NCBI GenBank assembly: GCA_004794785.1 | Contig: SJOL01008870.1 | Location: 344,500 to 408,499 of the forward strand | Length of the DNA: 64,000 nucleotides | Source of the DNA: Opisthorchis felineus | Lineage: Eukaryota > Platyhelminthes > Trematoda > Opisthorchiida > Opisthorchiidae | Direction: 5' to 3' | In this document: piece after piece, positions 24,164-36,200 of the stretch | Layout of the letters: the number at the start of each line of letters is the position of its first letter | Numbering within the stretch: position 1 is the first letter of the stretch | The notes under the pieces: model-generated | What the model saw: only the letters and a program-made list of their open reading frames with translations | Databases searched by the model: none | What the model was told of the DNA's origin: nothing | Position numbers and translations under genes: made by a program

Positions 24164-25700
24164 CTATCCTAACACAAGCAATTTGAGGTGCCTACACTCC
24201 AAACGCCCAATCACACAATTTAAAATACAATGACATCCAGCAAGCGCCATTTCCTGTTGCGTCTGCTGCCAAACGCATGAGTGGTCATGGGGACTCCATC
24301 CTGAGAGGCCTGTCGCAACGACAACACGCAAACTCTCCATAATATACTTCACACATTTTTCGCAAGTCACGCGTTGTCCACCTCGTAGTTTGCATTACAC
24401 GGGAACCAACACTAGACTTGTTGGATTGAGTCAACATGTGTAACACATGATCAAGCCACCGCAGTTTATGGCGCTGGTTCTTTTCTTCAACCGGAGTACC
24501 TGCTGCAAAAGTGAACACCCGTTTTGCAATTACCCCTTGCATCGTCTGCTACTGGCAACAAATCCGGGGTATCGGTGACAGAAACCTAAAGAGTTCTCAC
24601 ATCATCTGTCCATGGAGTTCATCCCCCGCAAACATACAGCAATACAACCCTTATCGTACACGCAACTGTTATCACCCAGGGATATACCTTTTGACGTCAT
24701 AATTGATGCAAATGTGCAAACATGATTCGGGCCTCTAAAATCCTTGCACAGACTTCGACAGACACAATGCTGTCGACCACCAAGAAGCGTAAAATTCTAC
24801 ACAATCTCCAGTGGTTCTCTCAGAATTACATTATAAGTAATTCAGAGAAAACCACTGGATCTGGTATTTTCATCCATGAATTTCCACTCTGTCAATGCAG
24901 TAAGCATACCAAAAGGTGGCATGCTGGTGGTTTGTTTATCCAACAGCACTTGTGCTTCATCTTTCTCTTCAAAGAAAAAGACGATCTCGTCTGCATAATC
25001 CACACCGACAAGACTTTCATCAACAACTGTTTGAACACTGGGGTTTTGAAGATTTTCCCGATATCACATCATTGTTTCATATCCAACCAACTTGAACACA
25101 AATGAACATTGTGGACACCCTTTTTGCATAACTCCTATTCTAGGGAAGCCTTTAGATAGCCCTCCATTTACTTGCTGGTCTGAGAATAGGTAAGTATACA
25201 GAAAAGCTTATATTCACATACATCGGCATCTAGTTTTGAGTAAGTGTGGTAAGGGGCACTGACTGATATACAGAATCGAAAGCAAACTAGAATCCAAGGA
25301 ACACCTAGACTGTGGATTGACCATACTTATGCTGTCACCCTGACACTTGAGAGAGATGTGGTTGATGCAGTCGTTACCCAGCCGAAATCGACCTTGATAT
25401 CTTGGTATAAGGTTTCACGGGCCGATGTAAGATGAAGACTTATTGACGTTTGAAACCTTTTACAGCGGGAGTCAGGCTAATGCCACTGTGATTTACACAA
25501 TCACTGCGAATATCCATTTTGAAGATGAACGCTTTGTCGAATTCTCAAACAGACCGTTTCTCACAGGTAGACGTAAACTGGATAAAGATACATTAGCTGA
25601 GGAATTCATTACCGTCATTGAACAGAACAGGCGACAGGCCGTCGGGACCAAGAACAAAGTGATACCTGAGGACGTTTGTATATCTGGAGATTTCTGAGGC
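24164..25700 (-). pseudogene. RTE reverse transcriptase remnant (copy C)
   Basis: RT entry is seen as NHSGISLTPAVKG at about 25450-25500, followed by LTSAR and a degraded fingers region full of shifts down to about 25.1 kb. At 24986-25000 the palm motif reads DYADE instead of YADD, a change of the second catalytic aspartate. VFFFEEKDEAQVLLDK follows, then PPFGM. The stretch at 24164-24542 is the C-terminal tail shared by this group (HKLRWLDHVLHM, then LSGWSPHDHS). The copy is inactive. A 51-nt imperfect palindrome (24808-24858) lies just after the palm. Confidence 0.85.
24808..24858. repeat. imperfect inverted repeat, 22-nt arms with 7-nt loop
   Basis: Left arm ccagtggttctctcagaatt plus ac, and right arm gtaattcagagaaaaccact plus gg, pair at 20 of 22 positions around attataa. 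It lies inside RTE copy C, just 3' of the palm motif in element orientation. Confidence 0.85.
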
Positions 25701-26379
25701 CGAAGAGAGCTACAAGTTCAGAGTTAACGTTTCTAGTAGAGGTAGAAGACACGGATTGTACGTAGCAGACGACGGACTAGGGTACTGTTCAAAGTGTTCT
25801 ACCTAGCTGTCCAAACATTCCTGTCCGATAAACATCAGACGGCCACGGTGATTCCTTATATTTTTCCCGGCAAGAGGCGTCCGAGAACTTGTCCAGCGCA
25901 TCAGGTGTAACAAACTGCGCTTTTTGCTTCTTTCATTTCTCTGATCATTCAGATCCGCCGAGCCATGAAGTCTACGTGGACAATGTGATTTTCTGGCGTC
26001 TAATAATGCACGAAGTTTCATCGTGCTTGCTACAAGTAGGAATCTGCGACCAGGCCTCCAGCAAAGCCACGATCCTATCAGAGATTCAGTGATTTGAAGA
26101 GGTTGTTTCGTTGTTCTCTAAGTAGATGTTTTGGCATCAAGTACAGATTTGTATATCTCTCTACAGTAACCATTACTATACTACATTGGACCGACATTCA
26201 TTGATTTGAGGAGCCGGCTTTGATACTTTTTTCCAAATTTCTGAATCCATGAGCATCTCAACAGCTGGGCGAATTTCGCTGCTTCTGCGCAAACGGGAAG
26301 CAGCAACGGGGAAGGGTATAACATGGATTCATAGAGGTATTCCCGAAAAAGCAGCAGGCAATGTTGGATCCTTGCCACT

Positions 26380-27060
26380 GTTTGGAATATCGGCTGTTTA
26401 TGTTCCTGGCTGGTTTCTAGTCAAATACCACGTTGTCAAATGGATTTCTGCTGTTTCGGAAGTTGGCTCTGCAAATGAACAGTCTATGATCAGCACGCAC
26501 CTGCAGTATGTGCTCGCCAATGTTTGCTTGACTCGTGTATAATCCAAGAGGATTAGCTGACCCTCGGTAGCGCTAAGACCATCGACTTGAACTCCCATGT
26601 CACAAGCGAACACAACGGTATCCTAGATTTTGGCCCACTGCAAAACAACGCCTAGAGCGTCAGAGAAACTGTTTGGCAGGTTAAGGGTTACATTCTGTCT
26701 GGGGGTAATCCAGTGAAGTAAACAGGAATTAATGGACCCTTTTTATCGAGATGCTCTCAAAGACCTTGAGAAACAAACTGCGCAGAGGTGACAGGAACAA
26801 GTATGCTGACAGGTAAAAGATGGTCACGCACAATACCCACCTCGACGTGTTCATCTAGAGTAGCTTTGCTTCACAAGAGTTGCGTAACCGCAAGGGGGAG
26901 GAAAGCGACGGGGCAGTAAATTGAGGTATACTATTTACTTGAGTCTTGGATCCTTGTTTCTGGCAGGAAACGCAAGTCAGCGTGGAAGGAGTACAGAGCA
27001 TGATTAATAGCGGTTTGTTGTCCAGCTTGATTACAGAGCGAACATCAAAGGTGGGTTTCG
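26380..27060 (-). pseudogene. RTE endonuclease domain remnant (copy C)
   Basis: The minus-strand segment at about 26398-26613 aligns by eye with the middle of the RTE endonuclease: the DMGVQVDGLSATE block (normally GDFNAQVGRLS) followed by a degraded TTWYLTRNQPG block (normally ATWRPPSSxQP). The start of the domain is recognisable only as VSCQKQGSKTQ near 27.0 kb. The glutamate of the ETR motif and the asparagine of DFNA are both changed, so nicking activity would be lost even without the frameshifts. Confidence 0.7.
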
Positions 27061-27696
27061 GATTCTGAAGACTGATTTCGAAATGTTTTGAACTGTTACC
27101 GGTGACCGACGCGCAGTTGCCGCTGAAGGTAATTCACAGCTGGAAGTCCTAGTGCTGAGTTCTGCAGTGAACTTAGGCAGGGTGGAAGGAATACGTTAAG
27201 CTTTGAAAAGAGACGACAGAAGCCTGTTTTCGTTTGCCCGCCCTATTGAGTGCAGCAGGTAGTGCGATCCGGCTAGTGGTACAACCTCACAGCCGATGCT
27301 TCATGAGAGTATTTTTGGTCGGGAATTGCAAGGTTGGGATACTTTTAGGGAGCTCACACCTAGGCAGCGGCAGTTCAGTCGTTTCAGTTGGACAGGAAGT
27401 TCTCATAGCGAAGAGAAGAGTACATATTTATTAAGCCAAGGATCAAATAAGAAAAGCAGTGAGTGCCTCTCCTGCTGCGTTAGTGTCTCTAGGATGCAAC
27501 AGGAAAATGTTTGATTCCTGTTACCGGACTGTAACCAATAAAACAGACGTGGTTGTTATTGGGTAAATAAACTCAGAGCGTTAGGTAGAACAGCGAGATA
27601 AAACAGAACAACGCCCACGCTCACCACGTTGATCGACGTGGTGGTAGTGATTGTTAGTATAATAACCAACCACAACGCATAAAATTGAGGAAAATT

Positions 27697-27708
27697 GGGG
27701 GGGGGGGT
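27697..27708. repeat. poly(G) run
   Basis: A run of about ten G interrupts otherwise AT-rich sequence just upstream (5' side in element orientation) of RTE copy C. A similar run of eight or nine G lies at about 4281-4298 inside copy A. Such runs are prone to sequencing error. Confidence 0.6.
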
Positions 27709-28551
27709 GTTTCTGGTTAAAATTGGGCCACTCATAAGTCACTGATGCGAACTTCACAACTGCTTCACCTGGTGAAACAGACAGAAATAAACATTTTTGA
27801 AGATAGTTCAAAGTGTCACAAAATCCTGCCCTGTATCTAGACCTTAAGATAGAACCAAACAGATGCAATCGAACAGCCCTAGTTGGTATGGTGCGTCTAT
27901 GCCCTAGATCATTCTTCAGTGAGGTCGGTATACGCGTAAACCCCCCAGCCCAACGATCTCCAACAACGTTAGAGGCTTACTCGAATGCTCAGTTGAAGCT
28001 AGGCCTAATTAAATAACCGTTTATAATGTCTAACGGTAATCATCTTGTTTGAAGCCTACTTTGTAAAACGTTATTTCGAATTTCGCAAGCGACATCCACT
28101 GAGATATCTGTTTGAGTGTTGAACCGATAGTGCGGAAACACTTGATGTGGCCTACACAACTGACTAAGTGTGCAAAAGCTCTGACAATCGATAGCAATAT
28201 AAATCAAACGAAACTTGACGGTTTAATACAGAATTCGAATGGTCATAATTTTCGAAAAATACTGCGTCGGCAATAGTACATATTGTTTTGGCGAGCAGTT
28301 CCAGATATTTCTTTATGGCTTTGTTGAAACAGATATAGTTTACCTAAAAATTGGAAGAATTTGCGTAAAACCTGGTGTTTCATGCATCTGAAATAGATTT
28401 CGGGTGGCTGATAAGGCAAAATTTCTTTGGTTGGATGACTGAATGTCATACAGAACCGAGTGGAATTGTTCTAGTGATTCGTGTTCAACAAATGCGTTTC
28501 CGACAAATTTTGAATCATTTTTAATGAACACACCTGGATGCGTTTGTTTTA

Positions 28552-28879
28552 TTACATGCTAAAATAACTACACATTAGCTCTTGCAGTTTGGAAGTCTCT
28601 TCAGTAGATAGCGGCTTGTAAGCGAACTTTGTGCAGGTTCTGTAAAAGTGCATTTCGCAAAAACGGAGTTTGTTAACTGGACGTCTGATATCTGGGATAT
28701 CACACAGATAGAAAACCGATATGGTTATGATTCGGTCCAGGAAATCTTGTTGGGTGAAGAACACGGGCATGCATAAGTGAGTTACACGATATCTCTCCAA
28801 TCCACTGATGAGGATTGTTTTGCCTGTCTCTGTAAAACCAGAGCAGAAAAACGAGGTGGCCTTATCCGGAGAGTTGCTT
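28552..28879 (-). CDS. low-confidence candidate terminal exon with a P-loop-like string
   Basis: The minus frame is open for about 108 codons from an AG at about 28880-28881 to a TAA, with AATAAA overlapping the stop. It contains GFTETGKT (28816-28839), which fits the A/GxxxxGKS/T pattern, followed by ILISGLERYR. The pattern is short and the frame length is not beyond chance. The plus strand also has a 45-codon frame here after an acceptor (tttgtgcag). I could not decide which, if either, is coding. Confidence 0.2.
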
Positions 28880-28989
28880 CTAAATTATTGCTTATTTTTG
28901 TTGACTAAAAGTGTGACCGGCTTGAGCAGAGTTTAATGAGTACTGGAAATGAGGGCTTGCATTGAGTTTACAATAGTAAGAATGAATAT

Positions 28990-29095
28990 TCGAGCAACTG
29001 ACTGACCGGCTGGGTGGCCAAATGGTTGAACGGAAACTCTTTGTACGAACTGTAAATCCACGCACGTAAATTGGCTTGCGTCACCCACTTGACAA
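28990..29095 (+). mobile_element. possible SINE head with A box
   Basis: tggccaaatgg at 29015-29025 fits the A-box pattern and is followed by ttgaacgg, close to the SINE head at 40.96 kb. A near-identical gaccaaatggttgaa occurs at about 33890, next to the AT repeat. No B box is visible in either. Confidence 0.3.
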
Positions 29096-32000
29096 AAAAC
29101 TCTGTTATGTATCTAAAACCTATTCATTGCAATTGGTTTCCTTGCCCCAGAATATCACCACAAGATATCGCGTGGTTGTGATATCGTCACACCACGTAGG
29201 CAGCTGTCCAGTGCACAGAGCAAGCAGAATTCCTCAATTGGGTTGATATTGTGATAGCTGATGATCAAATGAGTGACAACCCCACTATTGTCTACTAAGG
29301 TTTCAAGACAGAATGAATGAATGCAAGGTAGCCAAGCATTCGCCACTCCGTTCTTAGTGCATACTGGTCACATATATGACTGCACTTATTCCGCCACCGT
29401 CTTATTTATTCTGGAATCACAGTATTTGCTGTTATGGGGTGGTGGTAAGCTATGTCTGCGTACACTTGGAGGCCACTTCTTTTAAATTTTCCTCGTTTGA
29501 GACAGTGCCATCTCATTGGCACTGTGGAAAACAACTGTTGCTTAAGGTTGGCTGAATGTCTGAGTTTTGAGACGTATGCGATAATGAAGCGTCTTTTTGC
29601 ATCTCAGAACTTTTCCCAAATGAATTGTACACGATGGCAGTACACTTGAGTACACTTGAAACAGCTTGTCCGCTGACTACACTAGGGAGTGCAGTCATTA
29701 GCAGACACAATTTAAGAGGAGGCTATATCATGAGTTGGTTCTTGAGTGGGCTATTGTGTGCCAAAAGGTAAGGATAATATAGGACACTAAGACTAACATA
29801 ATATACACCTAGATTTTGCAACTTTACAGTCATTCCAGTAGATCTCTGCGGCACTCTATAAATCTGTGCTTAGTACCTCGCAAATTATGATGTTTATCAG
29901 AGCGGATAAGCTGGCATCCGATCCCTACAGGCTGCAAGCTACAAACTGGCGGAGGAGGGAAGAACTCTTCAAAGGTTTGAAACAACTTGTCAACTTGCAA
30001 GCTTAATTAAAATCAATTTCACCTTGTTTACCTTTATGTAGAAAAAAGCAAAATTAGTGAGGTGGGACGAACCAAATACCATCTGGAATATCATTTCTGT
30101 CGAAAGCCGTGTTGTTGCATACAGTTCAGTTAGGTATGCCTTTCGTTGTAAACCAGTCAATATCCTGCTGAACCTCAAGTGGGCTTCACCATAGCCACTT
30201 CTAACAGGATAGTCCTGCTATTTGTTTTAACACCATTTAGCGAGGTTTCCTGGAGCTGATAGTGTTCTGCCATGATGTTACAAGCTTGATACTGGAATAG
30301 ACACACAATCGTATTTTCTACCCAACTCGTGCACAAATTTGGAACTGTGTCTTCCATGCTGATACAGTGGCATTTGTCTGCAATGCCCATTGGCGAGACT
30401 GATCAAACGGTGCCACTCGGTAGTGCTGGATCATGTAGGGTGTGTTGCGACCCGGGACATTTCTATCAAAGTCAGTAACATTATTCAATTTTGGCAATAT
30501 AAAGTGTAGTTCTTAATGTGAGGACCGATTCGCTCCAGGTGCCTCTACCAGGATGAGTGGAACTTATTCTATGAATGCTTTAACATTGTGGCATTGGCAG
30601 AAGCGAATAACTTAGGAGGTCGGTGAGCATTCGAAGTTGCACTGTATGATACGATACAGTTTTTATGGAACCCACGCAGCCATACGTAAATGGTGAACCG
30701 TTTCGTGATTAGAAAAATTCGGAATTGTACACTAGATTGCTGTTCGGTTTGAAACGGATTATTGTAAAAGTTCTCGCCGTTCCGATTAGAAATGTAGAAC
30801 ATTCCAACTGACTTTATTTTGTTACAGTTTTATCTTGTCTAGATTTTTGTCTCAGATCAATGGTGGTTAAAGCGATTTCAGTGAGCAGATTTGAGGTATC
30901 CATCAGTCAACTAACAGCATCCGGGTGACTAATGTTTTAAACTTGCATTCGGACCTTGTTCACTACAACATTTTAGTATTTTTTGTTCAGGAACGTTGCC
31001 ACATTTTAGCGCAGATGATTTTTGAATTCATGTGCCCAAAGTTCTTCGTCATTTTTGCTGGCTCGAACAGTTGGTTCTCAGAATTACGGAAGCTAACTTC
31101 ATATTTTAATCTAGGTTCTCATCTTGAAATGAAGTGAGCCCGATGAAAATCTGATCCGGACGTACACGTGAGCAATTCACAGGCACGTTCAACAGTGTTA
31201 TGAAACAACCATCAGGAGTGCAGTCGCTATATGTCCCAGCGAACCCATCCAACGGACCAAGGTCTTGAAAGCTTTTATAGACGGCCTGCTACACACACCA
31301 GGGAGCCAAGCAGTAAGATCCACGTCGTAAATTGGCGACTACCGGAACAATCTACAGTCATTTATTTGACTCCACGTTCTTCATACAGAATCCCTCATTT
31401 CGTCCTATCACTCATACAGCAAATGTACGAAAATGTCCTAACCTGATATCACCATAACTGACCTAGAAATATCATCCGTCATAGTTTGAAAGTGATGTAA
31501 ATAGCAGCTGGAACAACTAATGATTCACTATATTTTACTTCAAGCAAACACTTTAACCACAAATAGCCAGCACACAGCATACAAGCTCAACAAGATATAA
31601 ATTTTAGATTTTCATTTTCACTATCTTTAGTTTCTCAGGCATTTAGTTCCAAAAAGTTGAGAGAACAACCCTCCTTGTGGGATATCTCTTTTTCGCCTAT
31701 ACCTGGAGATCCTTTTGGAAGATAAGCCACTTTTCTTCGACATTTCATTATCGTGTGGTTTCTAGAATAAGCTGCACCAGCACTGCTTTGATTTTCTGTA
31801 CTGAGGTTGCACAGCATTCTAAGGGAAATGAGAGCTGCTTCCAAGAAAGTGCAACGAAGAGCGGCACGACGAGGGCATTTCAATTACTACCGTGTTGGTA
31901 AAAAGGAAGGTTTGAATTAATAATTACCGATTTTAGAAATCAAAGATAATAAATCAATCAAGCTATTGCATTTGAAGGTGTAAACATCTTGACTCGTTCA

Positions 32001-33181
32001 CGGTGGCGTAGCATCTCACTGACCCTTCTATCAAGATAGTGGCTGGATTAACAAACATATCATTGGCTCATATGCTCTTTTCTCCTAGTATAAAAAGTTT
32101 TATTTAAACACGAATTAAGTTCTCAGTTAAACACTCTAGTCCGGTTTATCAGACTAAACTTACAGGAATGGGTATTTTGAGAAGAATGAAGGGAAACCAA
32201 TGGGCTTTTCTTCCATTTTATCTACTTAGATCTTTTAAACTTGGTTAAGATTCTCTCGATCCATTTGCATGTAAACAAGCTCCATTTGATATCTACCGAT
32301 TTCAGAATATATATATTCTGGGAAAGTTTTTGTATGATTTCGGTTTCATCATCCAAGAGCACCGCACTGAAAAAGTATACCAGTGTTGGCCCCGTTTTCA
32401 TTTGTTTTATTTGAAACAGGGCCTTGTGACCAGAATGATGCCGGTTGCTATTAAACACTAAAAGTACATCTGCGTTTATAACCACTTACACAAATCCAGG
32501 AGATCGTTTCGAACATGCTTCTTTGTGGGGTTATCTGATACCTTCTCGTACCTTCTGTGCAGTTTTGCCAACAAAAGCGCATTTCATTCCTACTTCCTAA
32601 AGCAGCCTTTTAACCAAACCGTCTTGAGGAACGATTTTTTTCTCATATTCTTCTAGGATTTCTTAGGCCAAAGCATCTTGGCGCTTTCAATGGGGTCATG
32701 GGGAACGCCAGTAATATAGGGCAGTTTAGCAAACGATAAAAAACATAGCTGTCAATAGAAAGTTTTTATCAATCAACCACATACTAAGGACTGCTTCGCA
32801 AATTTATGGAAGTCCTTTTGAATGATTTTCAAAAAAACTTCAAAACCGAAGCCCTTCAAACATAGAGATTTATCTGAACCTGAGATGCTTCAAGGTACAG
32901 TATTGAAAATATGCACGAATATATTCAAACGTTAAGAACATTCATCGAACACCAAATGGAGCGCACCTCATTAGCGAAACTGTGATGCAAAAAATCACGC
33001 TCTTCGTAAGTTCAAATTTAGTGCAACAGAAAATAAATAATTTACTCCATCTCGGACATACTCTAAGGCGGATTCAAAGTATATTCACTTCTGATGGCCT
33101 TCCCACATGACTTGTAATTTCCTAATGTTAACAGATGTAAGCAGGTGTTTTATAATGAAAGCACTTTTACTAATACCACAG

Positions 33182-33261
33182 GTTCCAAAGCGCGAGGACA
33201 ATTCGCCATCCCTCTTTTGGCTTACTACCGTTCTCAGCCTTATTGCTTGCTTGATGTCTCA
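33182..33261 (+). CDS. candidate exon with membrane-like segment
   Basis: Acceptor cttttactaataccacag, donor GTCTCA then gtgagt (near consensus). In phase 0 it reads [20 protein letters not shown] and continues IACLMS, a plausible transmembrane helix with a charged flank. A second frame is also open, continues past the donor as a 122-codon frame to 33513, and would instead be in phase 1, so the reading frame is not settled. Confidence 0.25.
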
Positions 33262-36200
33262 GTGAGTCCACAGTTGAGGGTTAAAATGCGTACTTCAGTA
33301 GCCGTTTTCAACGCAAAACTCAGAACCCATGAGAAATATTCACTGAATGACATAAATTTCAGGGGGATGGACGACTCGATATCTGAGTGGTCACATGCAA
33401 TCTATAGAACGGACTGCGAAGCCAACCAAACGATATTATTCGTGGACACGAAACAACTACAAAAAGGCATCAAAAGTGATTGCTCTGAATCACGAACTAA
33501 AAAGCGTCGATAGCTCAGCCCTCAAAAGCTGACCAAGATTGTCCTACGCGGCTGTTTATAAGTTACAAAGCTGGCTATGGGTAGTACTAAATAAAAGGTC
33601 TGCTACATTCCTTTCAGCTTCTTAATCCCAACTCGCTCAATTTTTTGGCTCCCCTTATCCAGTCACTTAATATCACTATCTCTTTAAGTTTGCCACTTAC
33701 TGAGTCAGTTGATCCACAATCTAGCAGTCCGTCAGTGGACCAGTGACCCAGGGATCATGTCTCATCCAAAGGTGATCTTATGCATTATAAGTACTTGAAA
33801 TTTTAGATAGTACAATCAGCCACCACGAGGCCAATTTATACATATGATTAATCACTACACATTAAGGAATAACAACAATGTAAGGGGGTGACCAAATGGT
33901 TGAAACTGGAATATACTTATATATGCATATATGTACATAAACATATTTATACATACATATATATATATACATAGATATAGATAAATATCATGACTGACCA
34001 ATTGCTTAGTCGTTTAGTAATCTCTCATTCAGTTACCCACCACTTCAGTAGCCTACACGCTTAATTAACTACTTATTCAGATGCTTATTTGCTTAATTGC
34101 TCACACTGTTCCTTGAAACATTTAATTTAACGTAATTTTGCTTGAGGCTGACAAGGATTTGAAAGCGAACAAACAACTTACTACTTGCTTACTACACACT
34201 GCTAAATTTACGCATATAAAAAGTATTGATCACTGAATGCTTCACATGGGCTCATGTGTAAAGTGCTTAGTGTTCGTGATCAAAACCAGACAAAGAAGTG
34301 TGCTTGTCGGAGCCAAACCGACAACTGGGCTAATCTAGTTGGGAAAGCATCAGTTTTCACACTACCGTATGAAGTGATAAGGCTGCAAGCAATTCTCTGG
34401 GCATTGTGAAACTGTTTTGTGTCGGACGTTATTTGACTGTTTGATTTAAGACCTGCTGGTATAAATGACGCCTCACCAATTGCATTCAGAAATCTTTTAG
34501 ATTCCTCTTGTAACGTGAAACTTCGTTAGAATGGAAAAACTTGCAAAGGAATTCGAAGAACCTATTGAAGTAAGGAATCCCCGTTTATCATTGCGTAGCT
34601 GCAAGGACACCTCGAAACTGATTGTGTCCTGATTGAACGTCAGAAGCTGGAATGGCTGATATCGGTGAAAAGACACTAAGTTACAGTGTTTTCGGTAATG
34701 GACGTTTCCTAAAGATCTCTTATTTGAATCACATTCATCAAGCACGGGTTATTAGAACAAAGTTTCACGTACGCTCCGGAATGCGTGCACCTGAACGGTG
34801 GATCCCCAAAAGGACGTGATTGCAGTGCGTAAGTCATGGTGTTTTACTGCAAGCACGGAAAACTACAAGTGGGCCTGTAGGCGGAGCAACTATGAAAACA
34901 CGAAGATTTTGTCCGATTTCGTTTGTTCTCGTCTTCTCTCGAGAAAGAGAAATGTTTAGAAAAAAAACTAATTTTATTTTCGGGTTTATACCAAACCGGA
35001 GGGCGTTAAGTAACACACCCCATCTTTCCTGTAGAAGGTCAAGGGATAAATTTAACACCCACAGATGAATTCTAGATTTAATTTGGGAGATAGATTACCG
35101 TCATTGTTACAGAATTAAAAAATTCATCATCATCATCATCATCGACAGCATGACATCAGTGTTCAACACCGATGCTTCACTGCCGTACAAACATGAGTTA
35201 TTTGAAAGCCTTATTGTGAAGGAAANNNNNNNNNNNNNNNNNNNNNNNNNNNNNNNNNNNNNNNNNNNNNNNNNNNNNNNNNNNNNNNNNNNNNNNNNNN
35301 NNNNNNNNNNNNNNNNNNNNNNNNNNNNNNNNNNNNNNNNNNNNNNNNNNNNNNNNNNNNNNNNNNNNNNNNNNNNNNNNNNNNNNNNNNNNNNNNNNNN
35401 NNNNNNNNNNNNNNNNNNNNNNNNNNNNNNNNNNNNNNNNNNNNNNNNNNNNNNNNNNNNNNNNNNNNNNNNNNNNNNNNNNNNNNNNNNNNNNNNNNNN
35501 NNNNNNNNNNNNNNNNNNNNNNNNNNNNNNNNNNNNNNNNNNNNNNNNNNNNNNNNNNNNNNNNNNNNNNNNNNNNNNNNNNNNNNNNNNNNNNNNNNNN
35601 NNNNNNNNNNNNNNNNNNNNNNNNNNNNNNNNNNNNNNNNNNNNNNNNNNNNNNNNNNNNNNNNNNNNNNNNNNNNNNNNNNNNNNNNNNNNNNNNNNNN
35701 NNNNNNNNNNNNNNNNNNNNNNNNNNNNNNNNNNNNNNNNNNNNNNNNNNNNNNNNNNNNNNNNNNNNNNNNNNNNNNNNNNNNNNNNNNNNNNNNNNNN
35801 NNNNNNNNNNNNNNNNNNNNNNNNNNNNNNNNNNNNNNNNNNNNNNNNNNNNNNNNNNNNNNNNNNNNNNNNNNNNNNNNNNNNNNNNNNNNNNNNNNNN
35901 NNNNNNNNNNNNNNNNNNNNNNNNNNNNNNNNNNNNNNNNNNNNNNNNNNNNNNNNNNNNNNNNNNNNNNNNNNNNNNNNNNNNNNNNNNNNNNNNNNNN
36001 NNAACATGTACAAGTTAAGCGTTTAGATTTCCTGTCTGCTTGCAGGCAACTTTCAAAGCTTTCGTCGATTGTCTCACAGATCTCACGGTGCCCATTCGAT
36101 TCTACAAGAGATGTCTAATTACACAAGGTGAAACTTTCTCCTCATCAATACCTGGTGGTTTTCTAATTTCCTCTTCAAATAGGAAACCTAATTTGATGCG

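Larger units (their letters stand above)
24164..27060 (-). mobile_element. RTE-type non-LTR retrotransposon, decayed copy C (near full length, second subfamily)
   Basis: On the minus strand the order is endonuclease start (VSCQKQGSKTQ at about 27.0 kb, equivalent to CCxSETRIQ), an AYAPT-like strand near 26.8 kb, GDMNAQVG-like CDMGVQVDGLSATEGQL at about 26.55-26.61 kb, ATWRPPT-like TTWYLTRNQPG near 26.4 kb, NHSGISLTPAVKG at about 25.45-25.5 kb, the palm box VDYADEIVFFFEEKDEAQV at about 24.96-25.0 kb, and the tail KLRWLDHVLHM followed by LSGWSPHDHSCVWQQ at about 24.2-24.5 kb. Frameshifts and stops are frequent. The FFFEEKDEAQ block differs from copies A and B, so this is a distinct subfamily. 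The boundaries are approximate. Confidence 0.88.
27070..33140. other. stretch with many competing short frames, no consistent model
   Basis: Open frames occur on both strands at 28.5-30.8 kb (for example minus 29155-29346, 30175-30390 and 30569-30802; plus 29511-29649 after a good acceptor). None forms a chain with good sites and phase. A plus exon is possible at about 31817-31891 (ending GTTG then gtaaaa). Confidence 0.4.

Noticed and set aside
24722..25105. A 127-codon plus-strand frame
   Set aside because: It is the antisense shadow of the RTE copy C palm and following region.
26249..26542. A 97-codon plus-strand frame
   Set aside because: It is antisense to the endonuclease part of RTE copy C.
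33262..33513. Continuation of the 122-codon frame beyond the donor at 33261
   Set aside because: A near-consensus donor interrupts it and the downstream part shows no recognisable domain. I kept only the splice-bounded piece as a weak candidate.
35150..36118. A 322-codon plus-strand frame and a 271-codon minus-strand frame over the gap
   Set aside because: They are made almost entirely of N and have no meaning beyond the short real flanks.
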